Source: Nelumbo lutea (lineage: Eukaryota; Streptophyta; Magnoliopsida; Proteales; Nelumbonaceae). From it: a DNA stretch of 64,000 nt. Positions 1-10,425 of this stretch are shown here, piece after piece. The stretch spans positions 116,820,999-116,884,998 of the forward strand of contig JAKGHH010000001.1 in NCBI GenBank assembly GCA_022828595.1, given 5' to 3'. The notes beneath the pieces are model-generated. The model saw only the letters and a list, made by a program, of their open reading frames with translations. It was not told the origin of the DNA and made no database searches. The translations under genes and the position numbers were made by a program. The number at the start of each line of letters is the position of its first letter. Position 1 is the stretch's first letter.

Positions 1-698
1 ATTTGAGTTTCAAACAAATAGGTGTCGTGGCAGTATTTCATTGGATGGGACAGAAAATATGGACATAGGATCCGAACTCGGCAACATCGAGAGCCATTAT
101 GACATGGACAATGTGATCGGAGCACATAATCATGTTGTTGTCGTTCGAGATGGAAGGTCGGTTGTTGTGGTGGTTGGTGGTATAGTCACAATATTCTGAG
201 ACGATAGGACCTGGGAGGGGGGAGTTCGAACAAGAGAGGAAAGTGTGGTTGTGTTTTATTTTTTTTTGTCTTTTTGTTTCTGGTTCAATTAGTTAGACCA
301 TTTTTAATTGAACAACTCCATTAAATCTCTGTTAACTAAAAAATAAATGATGTGCTCGATTTTGATTTGTAGGTTCTTGCTTCCCGTAAACCCACGGGTG
401 ATGCAAACTCCATTTTGGGACAAACACACACATAGTGATGAGAACAAATCCTGTGAACCCATAGGTTCATGATGAGTGCATGTCATCTATTCAAGTCAAG
501 CCATTTCCATTAACATTATCTTTCTATTAAGTGGGTGTATACGATTCACCCGGTCATCGAACAAAAATAATCCAAAACTTTCATTCTGAACCATTCAAGC
601 TCCCCTTCTTTCCATTCTTTTCAACCGAACCCTAGTCCTAGAGCAGGAGACCATCAGCTATTTCTGAGCACAACTGAACTCTGATGGTGGTAAGAAAT
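1..698. other. Intergenic, nothing recognised
   Basis: AT-rich sequence with short open frames on both strands. None shows a motif I recognise, and no RNA gene or terminal repeat pair was seen. Confidence 0.5.
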
Positions 699-1003
699 AA
701 GTATCTTCCTTGCTTACCGCTCTTGCAAGGGGGAGATATATCAGAGGAGCTGACGAGATGGTGAGTTTGCACGAGCAAGGGACGCTCTGGCCACTCTTTC
801 AAGGAGTCCCACTCAGCCACTCTAGTGGCCCATGTGACAGCTGCATAGGGATACAGTTTGTGTTGTGCTTCAACTGTAATGGCAATTGCAAAGTCAGTCC
901 TGATGATGGATGGCCTAACCGTTGCCAAGAATGCAATGAGAATGGATTGACCATGTGCCCAATGTATTGGTTTTCTTATTATTTTGATTTGAGGGTGCTT
1001 TGA
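699..1003 (+). pseudogene. Glutaredoxin-like protein, C-terminal relic
   Basis: The plus-strand frame reads GRYIRGADEMVSLHEQGTL, then a cysteine-rich tail with pairs CDSC, CFNC and CQEC, followed by NENGL and CPMYW. This matches the C-terminal half of the plant glutaredoxin-like family whose glutaredoxin domain is followed by four CxxC pairs. The fourth pair has Tyr in place of the second Cys. Just upstream, a GGK-like stretch belonging to the end of the glutaredoxin fold lies in another frame and is interrupted by a stop. The redox-active half is not visible in the first 650 bases. The frame ends at TGA near 1003. I infer a truncated, frameshifted copy. It could instead be the last exon of a gene starting left of the window, but known family members are usually intronless. 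Confidence 0.6.
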
Positions 1004-1330
1004 GTTGAGAAACTAATTAACTGAAACCACCAATATTCTGCATATAAATTTGTGTATGATGGGATCACCATTAATTTGATGGTGTAAATTCAACTTTCAA
1101 TAGAATAAAATTAATCCCTCTCTGTGCACAGTTTTCAGGAAGTTGATGAAGAAAGAGCATTCTTTATTTCTTTTTAATGGATTATCAGTTTGTTACTTCC
1201 CCATGCATAGAAAGACACTTGCAAGCAGAACCTTTGCAATTTGAAGATTCAAATAGATGCTTACTACCGTTAGAGTTCAGTTGTGCTCAGAAATTTCCAA
1301 TGGTCTTCATTAGGGTTCAGTTGAAAAAAA

Positions 1331-1525
1331 GGGAAAATTCTTTATCAGTACACTATACTTTGGATCGAGTGACAATTTGATCCCCAAACTATAAAATGCA
1401 ATAATCCAATACCCGAACTGTCGAAATGCAACAATTTAGTATCTGTCGTTGATGGATCATCAGTTATGTATATCATGTGACCTCACATGCAATTTAAGAC
1501 TTTAAAAATACCAAAATTACCCTTG
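1331..1525 (+). repeat. Left arm of long inverted repeat
   Basis: Pairs with 9820-10013 read on the opposite strand, at roughly three quarters identity judged by eye. The similarity includes the inner part, where both arms have a GTG.C..CATGCAA block followed by ACCAAAATTACCC-like sequence. Confidence 0.7.
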
Positions 1526-1786
1526 AAAATAAAACACAATAGTGTTCATCATCTTCTTCCTCAAGAAGATGAAACAGAGCCTAAGCTTTTGTACTTAGTT
1601 GAGGGAGGGGGAGAAAATGTGAGGGAGAGAGATTAAAGTCATAAACAGTGGCGAGTAGAAGAAATATTGAGGTTGAAAATAAAATTGCTATTATGTATGC
1701 ATCATTTAGATCGCAAAGCTGCAGCGTAATTCTTAGCTGAGGGAGCCACCGATAGCAGCAGCAACAGCAACAATGGCGATGGCAGC

Positions 1787-2041
1787 AAGGTTCAAAGTAT
1801 CAATACGATATGAGTTTTCGACAGTATTGTATCGACACTTAGAAATGGCCAAAACTCTTTTTTTTTTTTTTAGTTTTTTTTCAAAGTTTGGTTTTTTGGA
1901 AAGCTTATAACCTGTTTTTTATTATTAAAAAATTTGGGGTCCGAAACACCCGAAAACAGGTGTTTCGGACCGTATCATTTTCAAAAGATACAATACGATA
2001 CACCCGATAAGGGGCGTATCGTATTAATACTTTGAACCATG
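1787..2041. mobile_element. Mutator-type MITE, 255 bp, with 9-bp TSD
   Basis: The ends are inverted repeats built around GGTTCAAAGTAT and ATACTTTGAACC, extending inward through AATACGATA. The element is flanked by perfect 9-bp copies of GATGGCAGC at 1778-1786 and 2042-2050. Short length, no coding capacity and a 9-bp duplication fit a Mutator-derived MITE. It sits just upstream of the PPR fragment, inside the larger candidate unit. Confidence 0.8.
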
Positions 2042-2783
2042 GATGGCAGCTTGAAATCTTAACAGTAGCTCTAATAGTGTTCCCTTGGTAAAGTCCATCT
2101 CCTCCGTCCTTCATTCTATCAATCTTCAAAACCCAAACTCCTCAAATCTCGCTTCTTCTCCTCTCGACCAATTCACACCATACTTGAATCCCAATTTGGT
2201 GACCCAAGTTGTCAAATCCCAAACCAATCCTCACAACGCTCTCTTCTTCTTCCGCTGGGCCTCAAATTCTGACCCTAACCCTAACAACTACTACCACACT
2301 CAGTGCTGCTACTCCGCCATGGTTGACCTTCTAATCTCCCATATTCTATAGCTTTAGCTCTTCTTGAATCATCAAATAAACTCTCTGATTCCATGCTTGC
2401 CAAGTTCATCAAGGCTTATGGAGACCATGGCAACACCAGAGGTGTGACCCACTGGCTTCACCGCACCAAGATGATTGAATCAGGTCGGTGCTTGTACTCG
2501 TACAATGCCATTTTAGGGATCATGGTGAGAGCGAATCACAGAGATATAGCTAGAGCTTTCTTCGATCAGATTCTGAAGGAGGACATAGTGAAACCTGATG
2601 TCTTGACTTGCACGACGATAATTTGGGGCTTTTGCAAGTTGGGTATGATTGGCAATGCAAAAAAAAAGTGTTTGATGGAATGCTCTGTAAGCCCAATTTG
2701 ATTGCGTGCAATACCATTATCTCTAGATTCTATAAGAAAAGGGCTCCTGGAGAATGCACAAGAGATTTTTTATCTTAAGATAG

Positions 2784-3153
2784 TGATGGAGGCCCATCAC
2801 AAGGCCCATCTCACCCCTAGGGGCGGCAGCTCCTAGGATAAGGTCAATCCAAGATTCATGCATCTAGGGAGATCAGACGGTAGAGATCAAACCAAGGAGA
2901 GTTCGATCCTATCAGATTAGATATTTGGATCTATCCTAGTTGTTGTTTCCTAGTTCTTTTCAATTTCCAAATGTATTATAAATACTGCTATTTTCCCAAA
3001 ATTAGGAATCAATTCATACTTCATATTTTTCAGATTTTCTTGAGTTCTCTTTTTTTAGCTTTCATCACCTTTTCTCTCTCCTAGAGAAATCGGTGTTATT
3101 CGCTAGGTGATTGCATAGCCAGCTCCGGTTTCCATTGCTTCTACGCCGCATCA
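2784..3153 (+). repeat. 5' LTR of gypsy element (internally deleted)
   Basis: This LTR is 370 bp against 543 bp for the 3' LTR. It lacks the AAGATAAGC-rich block present at about 7750-7905 and a 17-bp block present near 8164. A TATA-like TATTATAAATA lies at about 2975-2984. It ends GCATCA. Confidence 0.9.
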
Positions 3154-3155
3154 GG

Positions 3156-3167
3156 TGGTATCAGAGC
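3156..3167 (+). promoter_or_regulatory. Primer-binding site, initiator tRNA-Met type
   Basis: TGGTATCAGAGC begins two bases after the 5' LTR and matches the complement of the 3' end of plant initiator tRNA-Met, which primes minus-strand synthesis in many plant LTR elements. Confidence 0.9.
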
Positions 3168-3184
3168 AGGGAATTTGCCCAGTC

Positions 3185-4375
3185 ATGTCCAACCCAGACG
3201 GTAGCAGTCGCAACCCACCCCGTGATGGAGATCAGGGGTTCCCAGCTGTTTAGAGAGCAATTGAAGAACAACGCACAGCCACACATAACATCGAGCGACA
3301 GTTGGCAGAGGTGACTGAGCAACTACAAACCTTGTTACGGGAGGTTGTCCCACGGAATCGGGAACATTCACAGCAAATCAAGGGAGACGACCACGACAGA
3401 CCACCCATCCATACTGCGCTACGACGACCAGTCCTAGACGACGACAGTGACGATGATCTGGAATTTGGTGGTGCTCCAGTTCTTCCTAGCAATGACAGAA
3501 ACGGTAGAAACTAGCACAATCAAGGTAATTTCAATCCCCGTAGGAATAATGATGAATTTAAACTCAAGGTAGATATTCCTACTTTTAGCGGAGATCTTGG
3601 TATAGAGGGACTCCTGGATTGGATCACAGAAGTCGATAGGTTCTTTGATTATATGGAGATACCAGAGGAACGAAGGGTAAAACTGGTAGCTTTCCGATTA
3701 AAGGGAGGCGCATCTGTTTGGTGGGAACGGATGAGAGAGACCCGAATGAGAGAAGGAAGGGGTCATGTTCGAACCTGGAGGCGCATGAAACAGCTTATAA
3801 GAGGTAGATTTTTACCCCCAGATTATGAACAGTACATGTTTGAATCTTACCAACGGTGTGCGCAGGGTTCTCATAGTGTTAATGAATATACATCTGAATT
3901 TTTGTGATTAGCTGAGAGAAATCAATTATCTGAAAGTGATAACCAGCAGGCAGCTCATTATCTAAGCGGTTTGAGACCGTCCATCAGAGATAAAATTGGT
4001 GTACAGATGGTTCTCAGTGTGCAAGAAGCAAGGAACCTAGCCTTGAAAGCAGAATTAATGTTCCAAGACAAGGCACGCGGTGATAATTACCGCCGATACA
4101 GCGGAAGTGACAACAGACCGGCAATTATCGACAGAAACAAATCAATCCCGGCAGTACAACCTTCTCACCCGGCAAGCACAAGTAATGCCGGTAAGGCTAC
4201 TACAGGAGGACATATGCGAGGTAATCCTTCCAACCCTCCTAAACCCAGTAACCCTTATGCAAGGCCTGCTCCTATTAAATGTTTTAAATGTAATGAGATG
4301 GGACATAGATCCAGTGACTGCCCCAGGAGGAAGGCAGTTAATATGGTAGAAAAGGGAGGAGGAAGAAGATATTGA
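3185..4375 (+). pseudogene. gag: gag of the gypsy element
   Basis: One frame runs from ATG 3185 to the stop at 4373-4375, broken by internal stops near 3251, 3512 and 3905. The core retrotransposon gag region is at about 3560-4060 (ERRVKLVAFRLKGGASVWW, then the region of helices ending in LSGLRPSIRDKI). A CCHC zinc knuckle, CFKCNEMGHRSSDC, lies near the C terminus for nucleic acid binding. Downstream acidic codons (EEEEDIEEE) continue in a different frame into protease, so a frameshift separates gag from pol. It would form the particle shell; this copy is defective. Confidence 0.9.
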
Positions 4376-7300
4376 GGAGGAAGTATACTGTGGACCTGAT
4401 GGGGAGGATGAAGAGGGCCCATATGAACATGAGGAGTATACCTGTGTTGTCAAAAAATTAATGCTGTCCCAGAAAAATACAGATGCTTCTCAGAGGCACA
4501 GGTTGTTTCGTACCAGGTGTACTGTCAAGGGAAAATTATTTAACTTAATCATTAATAGTGGCAGTCAAGAAAATATTATTTGCAGGGATATGGTACAAAA
4601 GTTACAACTACCTCTTGAAAGACATCCAAACCCATACACAATTGGATGGATCAAGGAAGAAGGCGGTGTACGGGTAGAGGAGCGCTACAAGGTACCATTC
4701 TCTATTGGTAAGTACCATGATGAAGTTTATTGTGATATTGTTGATATGGATGCTTGCCATATTTTGTTAGAGAGGCATTGGCAATTTGATACAAACGCAA
4801 TGCACATGGATAGGAAGAATACCTACCAACTGGAAAAAGAGGGTACACGTTATATTGTTACCCATAGTTGAAAAAAAGATTACAAATGCTCCAAAGACAC
4901 ATGAGAAGAATTTCCTTACCATTACCCATCATCATGTTGAATTTATTAAAGAATGTAAGGATACTCATGAAATACATTTGTTAGTAGTAAAAGGAGAAGA
5001 TGTTGATGATGAAAACAAAATTCCAGCTGAAATACAGGGACTACTGGATGAATTTAATGATGTAGTTCCAGAGGAGTTACCAAATGAACTCCCTCCCATG
5101 AGAGATATACAGTACCATATTGATTTTGTTCCAAGTGCTAGTCTACCTAACCTCCCACATTGCAGGATGAGTCTTAAGGAGAATGAAATCTTACGAGAAA
5201 AGGTAGAAGAATTATTGAAAAAATGATACATTCAAATCAGCATGAGTCCTTGTGCAGTACCTGCCTTACTTACACCTAAGAAGGATGGCAGTTGGAGAAT
5301 GTGTGTCGACAGCAGGGCCATTAACAAGATTACTATTGCGTACAAATTTCCCATTCCTAGGCTAGACGACATGTTGGACCAACTAAGCAGATCTGTAGTT
5401 TTCTCAAAAATAGATCTCAGGAGTGGATATCATCAAACTAGGATTCGTCCCGGAGATGAATGGAAGATAGCCTTCAAGACTAGAGATGGCATGTTCGAGT
5501 GGTTAGTCATGCCCTTTGGACTAACCAACACACCCAGCACTTTCATGAGGTTGATGAACCATGTATTGCGCCCCTTCATTGGTAAATTTCTGGTAGTCTA
5601 TTTTGATGATATTTTGATATACAGCAAATCTATCACTGAGCATGTGGGACATATTAGGGAGGTCCTGCAAACATTGAGGGAAAATAAATTATATGCTAAT
5701 TTGAAGAAAAATGCATCTTCATGAATGATAATTTATTATTCCTAAGATTTATTATAAGCAATGATGGAGTGAAAGTAGATGAGGAAAAAGTGAAAGCCAT
5801 TAGGGAGTGGCCGACCCCATCCACTGTCACAGATGTCAGGCGATTTCATGGGTTGGCAACCTTCTATAGGCGCTTTATTAAGAATTTTAGTAGTATCATG
5901 ACTCCCATTACTGAATGCTTGAAAAAGAGTAAATTTCAATGGGGAGAAGAACAAGACAAAGTTTTGCTCTCATAAAAGAAAAATTATGTACTGCTTCTGT
6001 TCTTGCCTTGCCAGACTTTAATAAATTATTTGAAGTTGAATGTGATGCCAGTGGAGTTGGCATAGGGGCTGTATTGTCCCAAGAGAAAAGACCCATTGCT
6101 TTCTTCAATGAAAAACTATGTGAAGCCAGGAGAAAGTGGTTTACTTATGATAAGGAGTTCTATGTTGTGGTCAGAGCCTTGAAGACATGGGAACACTATT
6201 TAATTGCAAAAGAATTTGTTCTCTATACTAACCACCAGGCCATAAAATATCTTAGTGGGCAAAAACAATTAATAAGTGATTTACATGTCAGATGGTCTGC
6301 TTTCCTAGACAAGTTCCCATATAAAATTGTGTATAAGACAGGACAGCAAAATAAAGTGGCTGATGCACTTAGTAGACGTGTAGCTCTCATCAAGACCCTC
6401 AGTGTTGAGATCGTGGGTTTTGAGTACCTAAAAGATTTATATGCCTAGGATGAAGACTTCCAACAGGTATGGGAGAAATGTGTGAACAAGCAGCCAACAG
6501 AAGACTTCCTTATTTATGATGGGTTCCTTATGAAAGGGGAACAACTGTGTATTCCTTGCACTTCCCTCCACGAAAAGATCATCAGGGATTTGCATGGGGG
6601 TGGATTAGCAAGACACTTGGGAAGGGACAAAACAGTAGAAGCAGTTAAAGGGCGATATTACTGGCTGAAATTAAGAAGGGATGTGTGTACCATTGTAACC
6701 AGGTGTTATGTTTGTCAGACAGCTAAGGGACAAACCCAGAACACAGGTCTCTACATGCCCCTACCCGTTCCTACTACTATATGGGAAGACTTGTCCATGG
6801 ATTTTGTGCTAGGCTTGCCAAAGACCCAAAGGAACATGGACTTCGTCTTCGTGGTGGTTGGCAGATTCTCAAAAATGGCTCACTTCCTCCCATGCAAGAA
6901 AACAACAGATGCATCCGCAATAGCCAAATTGTTTTTCAGGGAGATTTTCCGCTTGCATGGGGTACCCAAGACCATCACATCAGATCGTGACACACGGTTC
7001 CTCAGTCGCTTTTGGATGACCCTGTGGAGGTTGTTTGATTCATCACTTAATTTTAGCAGTACAGCCCATCCACAGACAGATGGACAGACAGAAGTGGTAA
7101 ACTGGACCTTAGGGAATTTAATTCGCAGCATATGTTGGGAGAGGCCAAAACAGTGGGACTTCGCCATAGCCCAGGCTAAGTTCGCCTATAACAATGTAGT
7201 GCACAGTTCTATATGCAGATCACCATTTTCCATCGTGTACATGAAGGTCCCTAACCACGCACTGGATTTAGTGAAGCTACCCAAAGTACCCAGCGCCGGT

Positions 7301-7720
7301 ATCTTAGCAGAGTAGATGGCTGAACAGATCCAGTCCATCCAAGAGGTTGTGAAGCAGAAGCTAGAGCAATCCAACGCCAAATACAAGATGGCCACAGACA
7401 AGCACCGCTGGTCTCAAGTGTTTGATGTAGGTGATGAGGTTACGGTCTTCTTGAGGAAGGAAAGAATTCCCGTAGGTACTTACAACAAGTTGAAGCCTCG
7501 GAAGTATGGTCCATACAAGATCGTGAAGAAGATCAATGATAATGCCTATGTAGTGGACCTACCAGATCATATGGGTATATCCAAGACCTTCAACGTTGCT
7601 GACCTTCACCGGTATTTGCCAAAGAACACACTTGCCTATCCTAATCACGACTCGAGGTCGAGTTCTCTCCAAGTGGGGGAGAATGATGGAGGCCCATCAC
7701 AAGGCCCATCTCACCCCTAG
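4376..7720 (+). pseudogene. pol: pol of the gypsy element (PR-RT-RH-IN)
   Basis: Protease lies at about 4500-4870; its active-site triplet reads NSG instead of D(S/T)G. Reverse transcriptase lies at about 5100-5720, with the catalytic YFDDILIYS intact and MPFGLTN present. The connection and RNase H lie at 5721-6390, where the expected YTDH reads YTNH. Integrase lies at about 6480-7310 with an H-H-C-C zinc region, and Asp, Asp and Glu of the catalytic triad are present ([23 protein letters not shown]). A GPY-type C terminus lies at 7316-7640. The frame changes near 4865, 5720 and 5950, and in-frame stops occur near 5224, 6446 and 7313. Confidence 0.92.
7670..7683 (+). promoter_or_regulatory. 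Polypurine tract
   Basis: The purine-rich AAGTGGGGGAGAA directly precedes the 3' LTR and fits the priming site for plus-strand DNA. Confidence 0.85.
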
Positions 7721-8226
7721 GGGCGGCAGCTCCTAGGATAAGGTCAATTCAAGATAAGGTTAAGTCCAAGAAATCAAGATAAGCAATAACTGATCCAAGA
7801 TTAGTAGGATAAAGCAAGACTCTTCCAAAGATTAGCAAGATAAGCAAGACTCTTCCAAGATTATCAAGAAAGACTCCAAGAAGCATCAAGATTAGCAAGA
7901 CAATCAAAGATTCATGCATCTAGGGAGATCGGACGGTGGAGATCAAACCAAGGAGAGTTCGATCCTATCAGATTAGATATTTGGATCTATCCTAATTGTT
8001 GTTTCCTAGTTCTTTTCAATTTCCAAATGTATTATAAATACTGCTATTTTCCCAAAATTAGGATTCAATTCATACTTCATATTTTTCAGATTTTCTTGAG
8101 TATTCTTCTTTTAGCTTTCACCACCTTTTCTCTCTCCTAGAGAAATCGGTGTTATTCGCTAGGTGCTAGCGAACGCCCGGTGCTTGCATAGCCAGCTTCG
8201 GTTTCCATTGCTTCCACGCTGCGTCA
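7684..8226 (+). repeat. 3' LTR of gypsy element
   Basis: This is the full-length 543-bp LTR. It contains a short degenerate tandem array built on AAGATTAGCAAGATAAGCAAG (about 7745-7915) and a TATA-like TATAAATA at about 8033-8040. It ends GCGTCA, followed by the target duplication GATAG. Confidence 0.92.
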
Positions 8227-8875
8227 GATAGCTAGTGATGAGAGGCATTTTGGTCAATCCACACACTTGTAGACACATGGACGTTGTCAGCAACACAATG
8301 TCCAACTTAGCAAGGCAGCTCGCCAGTTCGGCATGTGGCAATCTATGACAAGCAGCCGAGCTGAGGCGAGCTCAGCCCACTAACAACAACAACTTACCTA
8401 GGGAGATCGGACGGTGGAGATCAAACCAAGGAGAGTTCGATCCTATCAGATTAGATATTTGGATCTATCCCAGTTGTTGTTTCCTAGTTCTTTTCAATTT
8501 CCAAATGTATTATAAATACTGCTATTTTCCCAAAATTAGGATTCAATTCATACTTCATATTTTTCAGATTTTCTTGAGTATTCTTCTTTTAGCTTTCGCC
8601 ACCTTTTCTCTCTCCTAGAGAAATCGGTGTTATTCGCTAGGTGCTAGCGAACGCCCGGTGCTTGCATAGCCAGTTCCGGTTTCCATTGCTTCCACGCTGC
8701 GTCAGATAGCTAGTGATGAGAGGCATTTTGGTCAATCCACACACTTGTAGACACATGGACGCTGTCAGCAACACAATGTCCAACTTAGCAAGGCAGCTCG
8801 CCAGTTCGGCATGTGGCAATCTATGACAAGCAGCCGAGCTGAGGCGAGCTCAGCCCACTGACAACAACAACTTAC
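7920..8875 (+). repeat. 478-bp tandem duplication across an LTR junction
   Basis: Unit 1 (7920-8397) and unit 2 (8398-8875) are nearly identical. Each holds the right part of the gypsy 3' LTR, the GATAG duplication and the first about 160 bp of the neighbouring solo LTR. CTAG occurs at both unit starts and again at 8876-8879, pointing to a short-homology exchange. Confidence 0.95.
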
Positions 8876-9360
8876 CTAGAAACCATCCTGCGCACCGTGC
8901 CCGCTCAAACACTGTTACCGCAACTACAAGAACAACTCGTTGAACCATGCGCTACAAGACTCGTGGGCAACCTGTAACCGCCGCACGAATCTAGCAACTA
9001 ATAGTCCAGCATCTCCCCAAACTGCAAAAATAGTTCCGCATAAGACTCGGAGACGTTGCCTAATGGCACTTAAACATCAGATAGCTATAAAAAGAACCCA
9101 GGATCACTCTAAAAGGTATGTGCACTGAAGCTTTTGAACTCTCTCAAAGATTCTGACTAAATCTCCTTACTGACTTAAGCATCGGAATATTCTCCTAGGT
9201 AAAACCTACCCAACCACTTTGACCCTTGTTTCTCCACAGCATCTCTTAGCTTGGACGTACAGTTCACAACTCGGCAATACAACTCAACATCGCTAGGTTG
9301 GAACCCGGATTGAGCCACATCACTGAGACACGAGGGAATGAGCGGATTTGTGCCTCATCA
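8236..9360 (+). mobile_element. Solo LTR (647 bp without the duplication)
   Basis: Starts TGATGAGAGGCA and ends TGCCTCATCA, an inverted terminal pair typical of LTRs. A TATA-like CTATAAAAAG lies near 9085. The unduplicated form is 8714-9360. No internal retroelement region or second LTR is present and no coding frame is seen. I found no convincing target duplication (GCTAG before, ATTGG after). Confidence 0.75.
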
Positions 9361-9819
9361 ATTGGCAAGGATTGTATTCTTGACGCAGTTACATTCACGA
9401 CTTTGATCGACGAATACTATAAAAGGGGTGAGTTGAGTGAGGCATAACAATGCATGGATGAGATGGTGAGATAGAACTACAAGCCAAATGTCATCACCTA
9501 CTGTGCAAACACCTTACCAGGTTTCAAGTTACTTAAACATCTTCTTTTTAGCTTTTAGCGTTAAACTCTTTTCTCTTTTCACTTCTCTGTCATTTCATAA
9601 TCTCTCAGGTTCATAGACCACTTGGGAGTCTCATCCTCCAAAAACCCGAAAAAGCTATCTTTCCTCATTTCTTTATTATTGAAGAAACGTGTTCTTTAGC
9701 TGTAACACATAGAAAAGATCCAGAAAGAGGAGCTTTTCCGTTTAGCAGTGTGTTTCCTCTATCCAAATCCATATTAAAATCCAAAAATTTGTATTTGGCA
9801 ATTGGTTCTAATTTTAGCG

Positions 9820-10013
9820 GATGGTTGATAAAGAAAATTAAATGACATTTGAAGGGCATTTGTATCTTTTTGCATGCCACTTAACGGCTGATTAACGATA
9901 GGTACTAGATTGTTGCATTTTGAAAGTTCAGAGACTAGATTATCGCATTTTAAAGTTCAGGGGCCAAATTATCACTCGAGCCAAAGTACAAGACACTAAT
10001 CTAGAAATTTCAC
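9820..10013 (-). repeat. Right arm of long inverted repeat
   Basis: This is the reverse-complement partner of 1331-1525 and the outer end of the candidate Mutator-like unit. The stretch 9521-9819 between the PPR remnant and this arm shows nothing I recognise. Confidence 0.7.
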
Positions 10014-10425
10014 AAAAAAAAAAAGGAGTGTTTGAATGATTCAAAACGAGAATTCTGAATTATTTACTTATTTTTTTGACTTTTTCTGACCAGGTGAACC
10101 CTATTCACCTATTTAACGGGAAGACAACAATAATAGAGTTGCCTCATTCTAATAGGCACGCCTCCTATTCATTCTCATAGTGATAAGTTGACACTGTTTT
10201 TCAAATAAAGAAAAACCGCACCAAACACCATCTTACTTTTCCTGCAACCAAATGTATTCTCAAAACTTAAAACGAACACTTTCTTTTCTGTTTTTTTTGG
10301 TTAAGTGAACTGCAATTCACCTCTGAATTGCAGCTTCCTCGGAGTATCGCATCCTGGCCGTGAATTTAACATCAATCCTCGGGCAGATTCGGTCCACCTC
10401 TAAAAATCTTAACTCCACACTAGGA
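10014..10425. other. Upstream region of PFK pseudogene
   Basis: AT-rich spacer with a small palindrome (about 10308-10333, built on TGCAATTCA and TGAATTGCA). No clear promoter element can be assigned. Confidence 0.4.

Larger units (their letters stand above)
2784..8226 (+). mobile_element. Ty3/gypsy LTR retrotransposon, 5.4 kb
   Basis: Two LTRs beginning TGATGGAGGCCC flank gag and pol. The 5-bp target duplication GATAG is intact at 2779-2783 and 8227-8231, so both boundaries are certain. A primer-binding site complementary to initiator tRNA-Met lies two bases after the 5' LTR, and a purine tract precedes the 3' LTR. Domain order protease-RT-RNase H-integrase is that of Ty3/gypsy. The integrase ends in a GPY module and I see no chromodomain. 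Lineage is probably chromovirus-like, but I cannot fix it. Numerous stops and frameshifts make it inactive. It is inserted in a PPR coding motif, 4 bp from a solo LTR. Confidence 0.95.
2085..9520 (+). pseudogene. PPR protein gene, disrupted by nested LTR elements
   Basis: The N-terminal part (2085-2350) contains HNALFFFRWAS, common near the start of P-class PPR proteins. The frame then stops and resumes at 2393-2701 with PPR helices (YSYNAILGIMVRANHRDIA, KPDVLTCTTIIWGFCKLGM). After a 1-nt slip caused by an A-run near 2660, it continues as a motif containing KGLLENAQEIFYLKI up to 2783. There the gypsy element is inserted. The next motif resumes after the solo LTR at 9361 (DAVTFTTLIDEYYKRGEL), has two in-frame stops and fades near 9520. 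No credible ATG is visible; the first frame starts at TTG. PPR proteins are helical-repeat RNA-binding proteins of organelles. This copy cannot be functional. Confidence 0.85.
1331..10013. mobile_element. Candidate Pack-MULE-type unit with long TIRs
   Basis: About 190 bases from 1331 (GGGAAAATTC..) recur as an imperfect reverse complement ending at 10013 (..GAAATTTCAC). Shared blocks include TACTTTGG, TCGAGTGA and AAAATGC. Long TIRs starting G-rich then AAAATT are typical of Mutator-like elements. The flanks are A-rich on both sides (1322-1330 and 10014-10022), which allows a 9-bp duplication but is too low in complexity to prove one. No transposase is seen. The unit contains a broken PPR gene, so it would be a gene-carrying non-autonomous element enlarged by later LTR insertions. 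Alternatively, two copies of a dispersed repeat flank the locus in opposite orientation by chance. Confidence 0.5.

Noticed and set aside
638..928. 96-codon minus-strand frame
   Set aside because: Antisense shadow of the glutaredoxin-like relic.
7745..7915. CRISPR-like or minisatellite array
   Set aside because: Degenerate short repeats within an LTR of a plant retrotransposon; no spacer structure.
8397..8704. Third LTR or second gypsy element
   Set aside because: It is the second unit of a 478-bp tandem duplication, not an independent insertion.
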